A stretch of DNA of 13,213 bases from NCBI GenBank assembly GCA_903915315.1, contig CAIWSO010000359.1, forward strand, positions 1 to 13,213. Reading direction: 5' to 3'. The stretch comes from an uncultured Spartobacteria bacterium. Lineage in GTDB: Bacteria > Verrucomicrobiota > Verrucomicrobiia > Chthoniobacterales > Terrimicrobiaceae. Positions within the stretch are counted from its first letter, which is position 1. Each line of letters starts with the position of its first letter. Made by a program: the position numbers and the translations under genes. Below the pieces are notes generated by a model. The model was given only the letters and a program-made list of their open reading frames with translations, did not search any database and was not told the DNA's origin. Shown here piece after piece: positions 6,895-13,213 of this stretch.

Positions 6895-8718
6895 TCATGC
6901 AATCTCCCCGTGACGTTCTCCGCGTTGGGCCAACAGGGAGGTCACGGCCAAAAACCAGGCGGTCGTGTTCATCCACGTTTCTTCGCAGGCGGCGTCGTAG
7001 CCCCCGATTTCACTCAGTCCGCCTCGAAGCGTATTTTTGGCAGTAGTTTCGCCATAATCGGCACCACCCCCGCACATGATGCCGGTGGCTATGCCCCACA
7101 GGACATCTCGACCATCCTCATGAACGAAGAGTGGCTTTTGGGTTGAATGCCGTCGGCCGATGCCGACCATATAGCACATGGCAAAAGGATTCACCCCAAG
7201 CACGAATTGCACCTGACGCTCGGCGATGAGTCTCAACGCTGGGTCTTTCAGGACAGAAGCTCCAAGCGCACAAAGATAACCAACTGCGAGAAACCAAGCA
7301 TTCAGCCCCCCGGGAGCCTCCGGCGGAAGAGCAACCGGCGTGCCGCCATCCGCGCGATATTGCGTCATCTGCCCGTAGGCCCCGCTGGCATTAATCTGCG
7401 CTTTGATTCCTTGGAAGAATCGATCCAGTGAAGAACGCGTTTCCTTCGCTAAAACGCCGTGCGGATGATCCCTCAGGTATCGCAGCATAGGAATGATGTA
7501 AGCAAAGGGGGTGTCGATCAGAATACGGTCGTCCGTTTTGGAGGGATCGGCTTCCAAACAGACGAAACCAGGAGCTGCACGAAACCAACCTTCCTCACTT
7601 TGCAAAGAAAGAACCTCTCTCAACTTGGCTTCGGCTTGCGTAAGATGACCGTTTTTGGGGTGGACCTTGTGGAAATCCAGATGGGTTTGCGCGATGGCTG
7701 CTGCGGTGTAAATGACCTGATGTGGGAGAGGGCGGTGCTCGTCCAGCCATTCGAGCGTGCGCTGAACCGCGCCGGAAACGCGGAGGGCCAACTCCTTGTC
7801 CAACGGTAGCACCTGAGCCGCAAACTTGGCCATGCTGGCAGCGGTTTGGGCAAAATACATTTCTGGAGTAGATGGGCAGAGGTTCTTCAAGCCCATAAGT
7901 CTATTGACCTCACCCGGACGCCATTCATCGAGCAGCCAGCGTGCGTCCTCGGTAAGAACATCGTAGTTGTGGAAACCATTGTAGGCCCAAGGTGACATCA
8001 ACCAGCGGCCCGAGGCTGGATCGCGGCGCTTTTTCCAATCCAGCACGGCATAGTAGAAACTACCATCCTCCTTCTGCATTTTCAAAAACCACTCCACCTC
8101 CCACCACGCTTCCGCGAGAAGAAACGGGAGCGGCTCATTGGCTCCCGACCATTCTGGGTGCAGGGTTTCCCAAGTCTCACACAGAGCATCCACGCCAGAC
8201 CAGGCCATGAAAATCCACTTGTTATCGTCGTGGGCATCGTGCCAACCGCCCGTGACATCCACATTCTTGATGGGCTGGCCAAAGTCGTTCTGGCGCGTGC
8301 TTCGGATCACGGCATCATGAGTATGGCAGAGGACTCCACAACGTTTCCGATGAAAATGCTTGGCGGCTTTCTCTGCCAGTTCCGCATGAAGAGCGGGTCG
8401 AATGCTTATCCCCACGGCAGCCTCGTAGCCGGAACCGGTGTGAGCCCAAAGACGCCATTTTCCGGGCTCCCGAAAGGTCGAGAAATCCGCTAACCAACAA
8501 TGTCTGCTCCATTGATAGCCCGCATAGATCAATGTGCCCGAGAATCGCGTGTGTTGGCTGTCAGGCTCCTGGATTTCAAAATTTCCATGCGCGGCCGGAG
8601 GACCGCAGGAGATAACCGCGAACTTCGCGCCTTGGGCGGCATATCCCGCCTGGCATTCATGGATCACCAAATCCTCTTCCAGCGCAGGATCGACGGGGAT
8701 GGAACTGGTTACGCTCAT
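6895..8718 (-). CDS. GH9 glycoside hydrolase with N-terminal Ig-like domain (endoglucanase or exo-glucosaminidase type)
   Basis: The 607-residue enzyme has an N-terminal Ig-like (CelD_N type) domain of about 110 residues followed by an alpha/alpha-barrel GH9 catalytic domain. GGWHDAHDDNKW carries the paired aspartates (Asp161 and Asp164) that activate water in this inverting family. RQVQFVLGVNPFAMCYMVG is the conserved region near the C-terminus, and the acid glutamate is expected in CEETWMNTTAW (Glu579 or Glu580). I chose the ATG at 8718 because it is 1 bp after the stop of the preceding glycosidase gene and fits the domain boundary; the in-frame ATG at 8778 would overlap that gene. No signal peptide is present, which is unusual for a cellulase and suggests action on imported oligosaccharides. 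Some GH9 enzymes in Vibrio chitin operons are exo-glucosaminidases, but the aspartate spacing here is the common cellulase-type one, so specificity is open. Confidence 0.9.
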   Translation of the reverse strand: MSVTSSIPVDPALEEDLVIHECQAGYAAQGAKFAVISCGPPAAHGNFEIQEPDSQHTRFSGTLIYAGYQWSRHCWLADFSTFREPGKWRLWAHTGSGYEAAVGISIRPALHAELAEKAAKHFHRKRCGVLCHTHDAVIRSTRQNDFGQPIKNVDVTGGWHDAHDDNKWIFMAWSGVDALCETWETLHPEWSGANEPLPFLLAEAWWEVEWFLKMQKEDGSFYYAVLDWKKRRDPASGRWLMSPWAYNGFHNYDVLTEDARWLLDEWRPGEVNRLMGLKNLCPSTPEMYFAQTAASMAKFAAQVLPLDKELALRVSGAVQRTLEWLDEHRPLPHQVIYTAAAIAQTHLDFHKVHPKNGHLTQAEAKLREVLSLQSEEGWFRAAPGFVCLEADPSKTDDRILIDTPFAYIIPMLRYLRDHPHGVLAKETRSSLDRFFQGIKAQINASGAYGQMTQYRADGGTPVALPPEAPGGLNAWFLAVGYLCALGASVLKDPALRLIAERQVQFVLGVNPFAMCYMVGIGRRHSTQKPLFVHEDGRDVLWGIATGIMCGGGADYGETTAKNTLRGGLSEIGGYDAACEETWMNTTAWFLAVTSLLAQRGERHGEIA

Positions 8719-8719
8719 T

Positions 8720-10864
8720 TTAGTGAACGCGGAAGACGCTGGCGGACTTGCGGTCGAGATCCAGTTCGAAGCTTCCATTATTCAGAGGAATCGTGACACC
8801 GGAATCGAGATCCACCAAGCGAGTGAGCGAGGCATCGGCCAGCGTGATTTTGACTCGGGCAGCGACGGGATAGTGATTGAGCGCGAAAAGAATCCGATCC
8901 TTCGGCCCCTCGTGCAGGATGGCGCTGCAGAGATTGCGGGGCTGCGGATAGACACGATGCCCGCCCTCGGACTTCATGTTTTTTCCGGTATTCCAATCGA
9001 TCCATGAGATGTCTTCCACGGTTTCAATGAGTGCTCTCGCTGGCGCGGTTTCCTGATCGAGCACGGCTGCGAGCCATGCGATGGATTCCAAGCAATCCTC
9101 CTCTGGCAATCCGCGGCCCAAGCCCTCCTCGACCCACCAGATGGTTCCACCAGCTTTCGCAATGGCGCGATCTGTCTCCTCCGGGAATCCACCCAGAAAA
9201 GCGATCGCGGTGCCGAGATCATTACGGACAGGCCACGGGCCCGAGACGACCAACTTGCCACCTTGCGCGACATAGGATTCGAGCGCCCGCGCGGTTTCGC
9301 GGTGGATGACAGGTGATCCAGGAAGAATCACAAACGGCGTCACCGTGGGAATCAACTTCGCTGCCGAGTGCACGGCATCAATGACGGCGGCCTGGCGGCC
9401 GGTGTGCTCGACCACGCGGAAGAGTCCTTCGTATTCCATCGAAGCCTTGCCGCATTGGACACCATCCACCACGGGTTCGCCGACATAGAGCGCGTTGTCA
9501 TTACACGGCGACGGATCGCCCAGATAGGAATGCGTGTGGCTGGTGAGATCGTAAATGATCGCGAGATCGGTTGCCGGCACCAGATCGTCCCAGCCATTGA
9601 TCGTTTCGCAGGCGAGTTTCTTCACCTCCTTGAGCACAGCCAGACTCGGGCGCTCGTGGCCGTGGGAACTGACGGGCGAATCACCCCAGCAATCGCGGTC
9701 ATGAAACATAAACCATGAGATCGCCTTGCAGCCTTGCGCCAGAGCGCAGAGCGCCATGAAGCGCATGTGGTCATCGGACACGCGGCCCGTGAGCACCTTC
9801 ATCCAGGTGCCGGACATGAACTCCGCCGACCACGTGTAACGCAGCGTCGCATTCATCAGTTTCAGGACGCGCGCCATCGATTGATAGCCGGAGTAGCTCA
9901 TGAAAACTCCGCGATAAAAATCATAGCCTGCGATTCCGAGCGGTCCGGTGGCCTTCTCAAATTCAGACATCCTTGTCGGCACGCCTTCGGGACGATGCGG
10001 ATTAAAATTCGTCATGAAGGTCACATCCTTCACGCCATTCGCCTCGTGCATTTCGCGAAGCCTTGAGATGTATTTCGACATCGCCCATGTCTTGAACTCG
10101 CACCAGTCGGCGTAATAAGCAAAGTCGTCACCGATCATGTCCGGCACAGATCGAGGCGCGAGCACATCTTCGATCGAAGCGTATTTCTTGGGATAGGGCA
10201 GGACCGAAGCTGTGCCGTATTTTTCCGTGAGAAACTGGTGATAGAACCCTCCGCGACCCACATTCACCGGATTGTAATCCGCGGTCAGCATCCCATCCTG
10301 CACGATGTAACTGACCTCGTTGTCGAGGTTCAACATCGTGATGAATCCGCCGTTGGATTTCAGACGCGGCTTGATGATTTTGTCCACTTCGAAGATCCAC
10401 TTGCGGCACCACTCGAGATACTCCGGGTGGAGGTAGGAAGGTTGCGATCCTTCCCGTTTGCCGATCCAGTAGCCCTGCGTCGTGCGGTTCTGGTAGTCCC
10501 AGCACATGATGTTCGGATCCCCCATGACCAACCATTCCGGGTAGGCCCCGTGGATCATTTCATTGCAGCAAAACGGACCGCAGCGGAAATTCAGTTCCAG
10601 CCCGAGTTCCTGCACGAGGTCGAGGAAATGGTAGAGGTTGAGATTCGGATTCGTTTTGCCTTCGAAATCCAAAACTCCGGCGGGATGTTCCGCACTCGGC
10701 GGGCCTACGAGATGCGTCGCCCATTGCACATAGGTGGTGACATTTTTGAGTCCGGCTTCTTTAAACTTGAGAAGGATCGGCTTCCAGTAACGGGCTTCGA
10801 GGCGGAAGTATTGAATTTCGCCGCCAAAAATGTCGGCGCAGTGAGGAGTAGAGTTGGTTGACAT
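8720..10864 (-). CDS. GH35/GH42-hybrid beta-glycosidase (beta-galactosidase or GlmA-like exo-beta-glucosaminidase)
   Basis: The 714-residue protein is a clan GH-A retaining glycosidase. Its N-terminus FGGEIQYFRLEARYWKPILL (13-32) and the blocks WATHLV and LNFRCGPFCCNEM follow the GH35 beta-galactosidase pattern. The likely acid/base is Glu183 in NLDNEVSYI and the nucleophile Glu348 in YTWSAEFMSG. From about residue 415 the chain resembles the amidotransferase-like trimerisation domain of GH42 enzymes (LAIIYDLTSHTHSYLGD; LESYVAQGGKLVVSG), followed by a small C-terminal beta domain. A GH35 barrel with a GH42-type second domain is the architecture described for archaeal exo-beta-D-glucosaminidase GlmA, whose reported catalytic glutamates (179 and 347, from memory) are at nearly the same positions. 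It is first in the operon, next to the divergent regulator. There is no signal peptide and no Shine-Dalgarno sequence. Beta-galactosidase activity remains possible. Confidence 0.85.
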   Translation of the reverse strand: MSTNSTPHCADIFGGEIQYFRLEARYWKPILLKFKEAGLKNVTTYVQWATHLVGPPSAEHPAGVLDFEGKTNPNLNLYHFLDLVQELGLELNFRCGPFCCNEMIHGAYPEWLVMGDPNIMCWDYQNRTTQGYWIGKREGSQPSYLHPEYLEWCRKWIFEVDKIIKPRLKSNGGFITMLNLDNEVSYIVQDGMLTADYNPVNVGRGGFYHQFLTEKYGTASVLPYPKKYASIEDVLAPRSVPDMIGDDFAYYADWCEFKTWAMSKYISRLREMHEANGVKDVTFMTNFNPHRPEGVPTRMSEFEKATGPLGIAGYDFYRGVFMSYSGYQSMARVLKLMNATLRYTWSAEFMSGTWMKVLTGRVSDDHMRFMALCALAQGCKAISWFMFHDRDCWGDSPVSSHGHERPSLAVLKEVKKLACETINGWDDLVPATDLAIIYDLTSHTHSYLGDPSPCNDNALYVGEPVVDGVQCGKASMEYEGLFRVVEHTGRQAAVIDAVHSAAKLIPTVTPFVILPGSPVIHRETARALESYVAQGGKLVVSGPWPVRNDLGTAIAFLGGFPEETDRAIAKAGGTIWWVEEGLGRGLPEEDCLESIAWLAAVLDQETAPARALIETVEDISWIDWNTGKNMKSEGGHRVYPQPRNLCSAILHEGPKDRILFALNHYPVAARVKITLADASLTRLVDLDSGVTIPLNNGSFELDLDRKSASVFRVH

Positions 10865-10866
10865 AA

Positions 10867-10895
10867 ATTATTGTTGCCATTAGTTAGCTAATCAA
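10867..10895 (-). promoter_or_regulatory. Candidate promoter for the leftward operon
   Basis: On the minus strand TTGATT (10895-10890) and AATAAT (10872-10867) are separated by 17 nt and could serve as -35 and -10 boxes. Transcription would then begin at about the ATG of the first gene, giving a leaderless message; the absence of any ribosome binding site there makes this less odd than it sounds. A promoter starting inside the regulator gene, with TTGACC at 10914-10909 as -35, is an alternative. The candidate operator overlaps this promoter. Confidence 0.35.
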
Positions 10896-10903
10896 TTTAT
10901 GAT
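10874..10903 (+). promoter_or_regulatory. Predicted sigma-70-type promoter of the regulator gene
   Basis: TTGCCA (10874-10879) matches the -35 consensus at five of six positions. TATGAT (10898-10903) is a good -10 box. The spacer is 18 nt. Transcription should start near 10910, only about five bases before the regulator ATG at 10915, so the message would be nearly leaderless. The spacer is filled by the candidate operator palindrome. Confidence 0.55.
10879..10896. promoter_or_regulatory. Candidate operator: 18-bp imperfect palindrome with TTAGCTAA core
   Basis: The site reads ATTAGTTAGCTAATCAAT. It is symmetric at 14 of 18 positions about its centre at 10887/10888, with a perfect 8-bp core TTAGCTAA (10884-10891) and matching ATT and AAT arms. 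It lies between the -35 and -10 boxes of the rightward promoter and overlaps the candidate leftward promoter, the classical position for a repressor site. GntR-type regulators bind such A/T-flanked dyads, and B. subtilis AraR, which also fuses a GntR headpiece to a LacI-like domain, uses operators of similar size. Binding by the adjacent regulator is inferred. Confidence 0.55.
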
Positions 10904-10914
10904 TTCTTGGTCAA

Positions 10915-11994
10915 ATGAAAAATCGTCTTCATGAAAAGATTCACGCTGAGTTGAGGCGTGAAATTCTTTCGCAACGGAAGCCGGGCGAGCGACTCCCCTC
11001 GGAGGCCGAACTGGCGAGGCGTTTTCAGGTGAGCATCGTCACCCTGCGCAATGCGACACTGGCATTAGAGTCGGACGGTTTGGTGAAGCGGATTTCCGGC
11101 GTGGGAGTCGTGGTTTGTGAACGCAAGACGCATGGCCGACTCGCCTTAGTCAGCCGGGATGTGGCATTTGATCCCCGGCCGCTCTATTTTCACCTGCGTT
11201 TCACTCCGCTGCTCCAGCGAAATTTGGTTCACGCCGGATGGGAAACGGTGACGCACCTGCAGATTGGAAGCGACTCCTCAAACTTGTCGAATCTCCAAAG
11301 CGATATGTCCCGGGGGCGCTACGACGCCATCATCTGGACTTTGGGCGATGCTCCCAAAGATTTTCGCGACGCCGCGCAAGAGCGCGGCGTGATGCTGCTC
11401 GGAGGGCCCGACCGCCCACTCGTGCAGGTGGATTCCGATGCCATGATCCGTGACGGAGTCGATCATTTGGTCGCCACGGGATGCCGACGGGTGGCAGGAC
11501 TGTTCTCCGGGCCACCGACGGAAATTCCCAAATCAGACAACGGACACGCCACGCAGGTCTTCAACAAGCGTCTCCACCATCATGGTCTCAAAACGGCTCC
11601 CGGCCGGGTTGTTCAAGATACCGAAGCGCGCCTTCTGGGCAGCGGCTGGCAGGGCTTCCGCGATCTCTGGACAGCGTCCAGAGAACGACCAGACGGACTG
11701 CTCGTGCTCGACGACGTGCTCTACCGCGACGCGGCCCGCGCGATTCTCGAAATCGGAGTCCGCGTTCCCTCCCAGCTCCGCATCGTCACCCACTCAAATC
11801 GCGGCGACGATCTGGTGCATCCGTTTCCCGTCAGCCTGCTGGAGGTTGACCCCGAAGAAATGGCGGCGGCCGCTGCGGACTTCATCATACAATCCCTCGA
11901 AGGCCAATCGGCCACCGCGCGAGCCATTCCGGTGCGATTGATCGAAGCCCGCGAAGCCAAAACCAGCGCATCCCCTCTCCTTCACCACTCTTAA
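10915..11994 (+). CDS. GntR-family transcriptional regulator with LacI-like sugar-binding domain (AraR-type architecture)
   Basis: The 359-residue protein has an N-terminal winged helix-turn-helix of the GntR type (about 1-70), visible as GERLPSEAELARRFQVSIVT (21-40) followed by LESDGLVKRISGVGVVV. A periplasmic-binding-protein-like domain follows (about 77-345), with LacI-family hallmarks: DHLVATGCRRVAGLFSG, PDGLLVLDDVLYRDAARAIL and EIGVRVPSQLRIVTHSN. Such proteins repress sugar operons and let go of DNA when a sugar or sugar phosphate binds the C-terminal domain. It is transcribed divergently from the glycosidase operon with a 50-bp gap containing a palindrome, so it most likely controls both that operon and itself. 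The inducer is probably the imported sugar or a breakdown product. No Shine-Dalgarno sequence precedes the ATG. It is followed 5 bp later by a GH36-like gene, so the two form one transcription unit. Confidence 0.92.
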   Translation: MKNRLHEKIHAELRREILSQRKPGERLPSEAELARRFQVSIVTLRNATLALESDGLVKRISGVGVVVCERKTHGRLALVSRDVAFDPRPLYFHLRFTPLLQRNLVHAGWETVTHLQIGSDSSNLSNLQSDMSRGRYDAIIWTLGDAPKDFRDAAQERGVMLLGGPDRPLVQVDSDAMIRDGVDHLVATGCRRVAGLFSGPPTEIPKSDNGHATQVFNKRLHHHGLKTAPGRVVQDTEARLLGSGWQGFRDLWTASRERPDGLLVLDDVLYRDAARAILEIGVRVPSQLRIVTHSNRGDDLVHPFPVSLLEVDPEEMAAAAADFIIQSLEGQSATARAIPVRLIEAREAKTSASPLLHHS

Positions 11995-11999
11995 TCCCA

Positions 12000-13213
12000 A
12001 TGACAACCACCGACAAAACGACAACCATCGAAATCCTACATCCCAACGAAGCCTGCGGCTGGAGCGGACTCGCTCCGCTGGCCGCCGGACTGGATACCAG
12101 CGCCCTTACCACCAAGCTGATCTTTGAAAAAAACGAGCCCGGCTTTCTCATCGCACACGCTGAAATCACGAATACCGGCTCCGCCGCAGTCCGCGTCAAA
12201 AGCATCCGCTGGACGCATCCGGGCCGTAGCGAGCACACGCTGAAATTTTCTCCTGCGCACGATCCCCACTATTTCTCAACCGAGAACTACCGCGCGGATT
12301 ATTTCGGAACCGGAACAACAAATGTTGACGAGTTTTCCGCTCCCCTCCCCAATGCGACAACCGAGCTTGGCTGGTCCGAAGACGCCATGTTTCCGGGACT
12401 GTTCATTGGCGCTGCAGAAAAGCCGCTCGGGCTTTTCTGTGCCGCGCTCACCCAGAAAAAACTCCACCTGTTATTCCGCCTTCGCGGATTCAACCACAAG
12501 GGCGAATGGTTCTTCGAAATCGACGAGCACCCGAGTCTCCCAGAGGGCTTCCTCATCGCCCCCGGCGAAACCGTTCCCGGTGAAAGCCTCTTCTTCGGCC
12601 TCTGCCAAACAAACAACCCGCAGGACGCAACAGTCGAATACGAGAAGCAACTCGAAGCCCGCGGGGTCTATGATCGGCTCAAACAAAACCCACTCGCCGA
12701 CCAGCGCATTTGGTGCAGTTGGAACTACGATTTCTTCGCCAACATCACCGAGTCCGATGTGATGCGGCAGATCCCGATCATCCGCGAGAATTTCCCAAAT
12801 GTGAAATTCATCCAGCTCGATGATGGCTATCAAAAAGAGATCGTCCCCGGAGCCCGCGCCATGATCGATCTCGTCTATGACGGCGTGGATCCGTTCGATC
12901 CCGTGAAGTTCCCGTGCGGCGCAAAAGGACTCGCCGACCAGATCAAAGCCGAGGGCTTCCGTCCCGCCATTTGGCTCGGTCTTTGGGCTTCCAAGGTTTC
13001 ACGCTTAGTTCAAGAACATCCCGATTGGGTGCTCCAAGACGAGCTTGGCCGACCCATGATTTTCGAAGCCTGGTATGGCGGCACCTGCGTGCTGGATGCC
13101 TCGCTGATCGAGGTGCAGGAATACTTCGAGCGCGTCGCGGAAACCGTCTTTGGAAAGTGGGGCTACGAGGGCGTGAAGCTCGACTTCTCATCCTTCGCCT
13201 TCGAGGGAAAACG
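12000..13213 (+). CDS. GH36-like alpha-galactosidase family enzyme, N-terminal 404 residues (continues beyond the right edge)
   Basis: The frame is open from the ATG at 12000 to the window edge. Residues 1 to about 230 form a beta-sandwich-like N-terminal domain. The TIM barrel begins at IWCSWNYDFF (WCSW at 238-241), with FIQLDDGYQ (LDDGYQ at 273-278) and GVKLDFSSFAFEG (Asp395 the likely nucleophile) as the GH36/melibiase-type strand motifs. The family hydrolyses terminal alpha-galactosides and in some members alpha-N-acetylgalactosaminides; raffinose-synthase-like relatives transfer instead. No signal peptide is present. It lies 5 bp after the regulator stop codon and has no Shine-Dalgarno sequence, so it is probably translated by coupling. 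Its place in the regulator's own transcript suggests it belongs to the same sugar pathway. The acid/base residue would lie beyond the window, so catalytic completeness cannot be judged, and a GH27- or GH31-related assignment is possible. Confidence 0.8.
   Translation, partial: MTTTDKTTTIEILHPNEACGWSGLAPLAAGLDTSALTTKLIFEKNEPGFLIAHAEITNTGSAAVRVKSIRWTHPGRSEHTLKFSPAHDPHYFSTENYRADYFGTGTTNVDEFSAPLPNATTELGWSEDAMFPGLFIGAAEKPLGLFCAALTQKKLHLLFRLRGFNHKGEWFFEIDEHPSLPEGFLIAPGETVPGESLFFGLCQTNNPQDATVEYEKQLEARGVYDRLKQNPLADQRIWCSWNYDFFANITESDVMRQIPIIRENFPNVKFIQLDDGYQKEIVPGARAMIDLVYDGVDPFDPVKFPCGAKGLADQIKAEGFRPAIWLGLWASKVSRLVQEHPDWVLQDELGRPMIFEAWYGGTCVLDASLIEVQEYFERVAETVFGKWGYEGVKLDFSSFAFEGK

Noticed and set aside
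6895..8718. Direct equation of the GH9 protein with Vibrio-type exo-glucosaminidase
   Set aside because: As I recall, those enzymes have one more residue between the two catalytic aspartates; the spacing here is cellulase-like, so I kept the specificity open.
8719..8778. N-terminal extension of the GH9 protein from an ATG at 8778
   Set aside because: It would overlap the end of the preceding glycosidase gene and adds 20 low-complexity residues with no signal-peptide character.
1..13213. CRISPR arrays, tRNA genes, insertion sequences or phage and toxin-antitoxin genes
   Set aside because: I saw no regularly spaced repeats, cloverleaf sequences, transposase motifs or defence-type proteins; nearly all of the window is taken up by metabolic genes.

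Overview
This window is a carbohydrate-catabolism locus from a bacterium of moderately high GC. There is no 16S rRNA or other marker, so the taxon is inferred. The set of gene families, with a LacI-like-domain GntR regulator, a stand-alone CBM9-like protein and many intracellular glycosidases, combined with a near-total lack of Shine-Dalgarno sequences, would suit the Verrucomicrobiota/Lentisphaerota (PVC) group. No rRNA, tRNA, CRISPR array, insertion sequence or phage gene is visible.

Layout: two divergent transcription units leave a 50-bp control region at 10865-10914. Leftward (minus strand), in transcription order: a GH35/GH42-hybrid beta-glycosidase (10864-8720), a GH9 enzyme (8718-6895), a 138-bp gap, an MFS sugar transporter (6756-5479), a GH29 alpha-L-fucosidase (5449-4181), a GH94 disaccharide phosphorylase (4176-1885), a CBM9-like protein (1876-1304), a 72-bp gap, a PIG-L/LmbE deacetylase (1231-377) and nagB, glucosamine-6-phosphate deaminase (363 to beyond the left edge). 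Most junctions are 1 to 29 bp, so this is probably one operon or two consecutive ones. Rightward (plus strand): a GntR-type repressor with a LacI-like sugar-binding domain (10915-11994), followed 5 bp later by a GH36-like alpha-galactosidase family gene (12000 to beyond the right edge).

How the genes may work together: none of the enzymes shows a signal peptide, so a short fucose-containing oligosaccharide is probably imported intact by the MFS carrier. It would then be trimmed in the cytoplasm by the fucosidase and exo-glycosidases, and its disaccharide core split by the phosphorylase. A deacetylase next to nagB indicates that amino sugar is released and fed into glycolysis as fructose-6-phosphate. 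The families resemble two known cytoplasmic chitobiose routes: the archaeal route (PIG-L deacetylase plus GH35 exo-glucosaminidase plus GlcN-6-P deaminase) and the Vibrio route (GH94 chitobiose phosphorylase plus GH9 glucosaminidase). Here they are combined with a fucosidase. This is a hypothesis. A xyloglucan-type reading (GH9, GH94, GH35, GH29) explains the hydrolases but not nagB or the deacetylase.

An 18-bp imperfect palindrome with a perfect TTAGCTAA core lies between the -35 and -10 boxes of the regulator's predicted promoter. It is the obvious candidate operator for self-repression and for control of the divergent operon.
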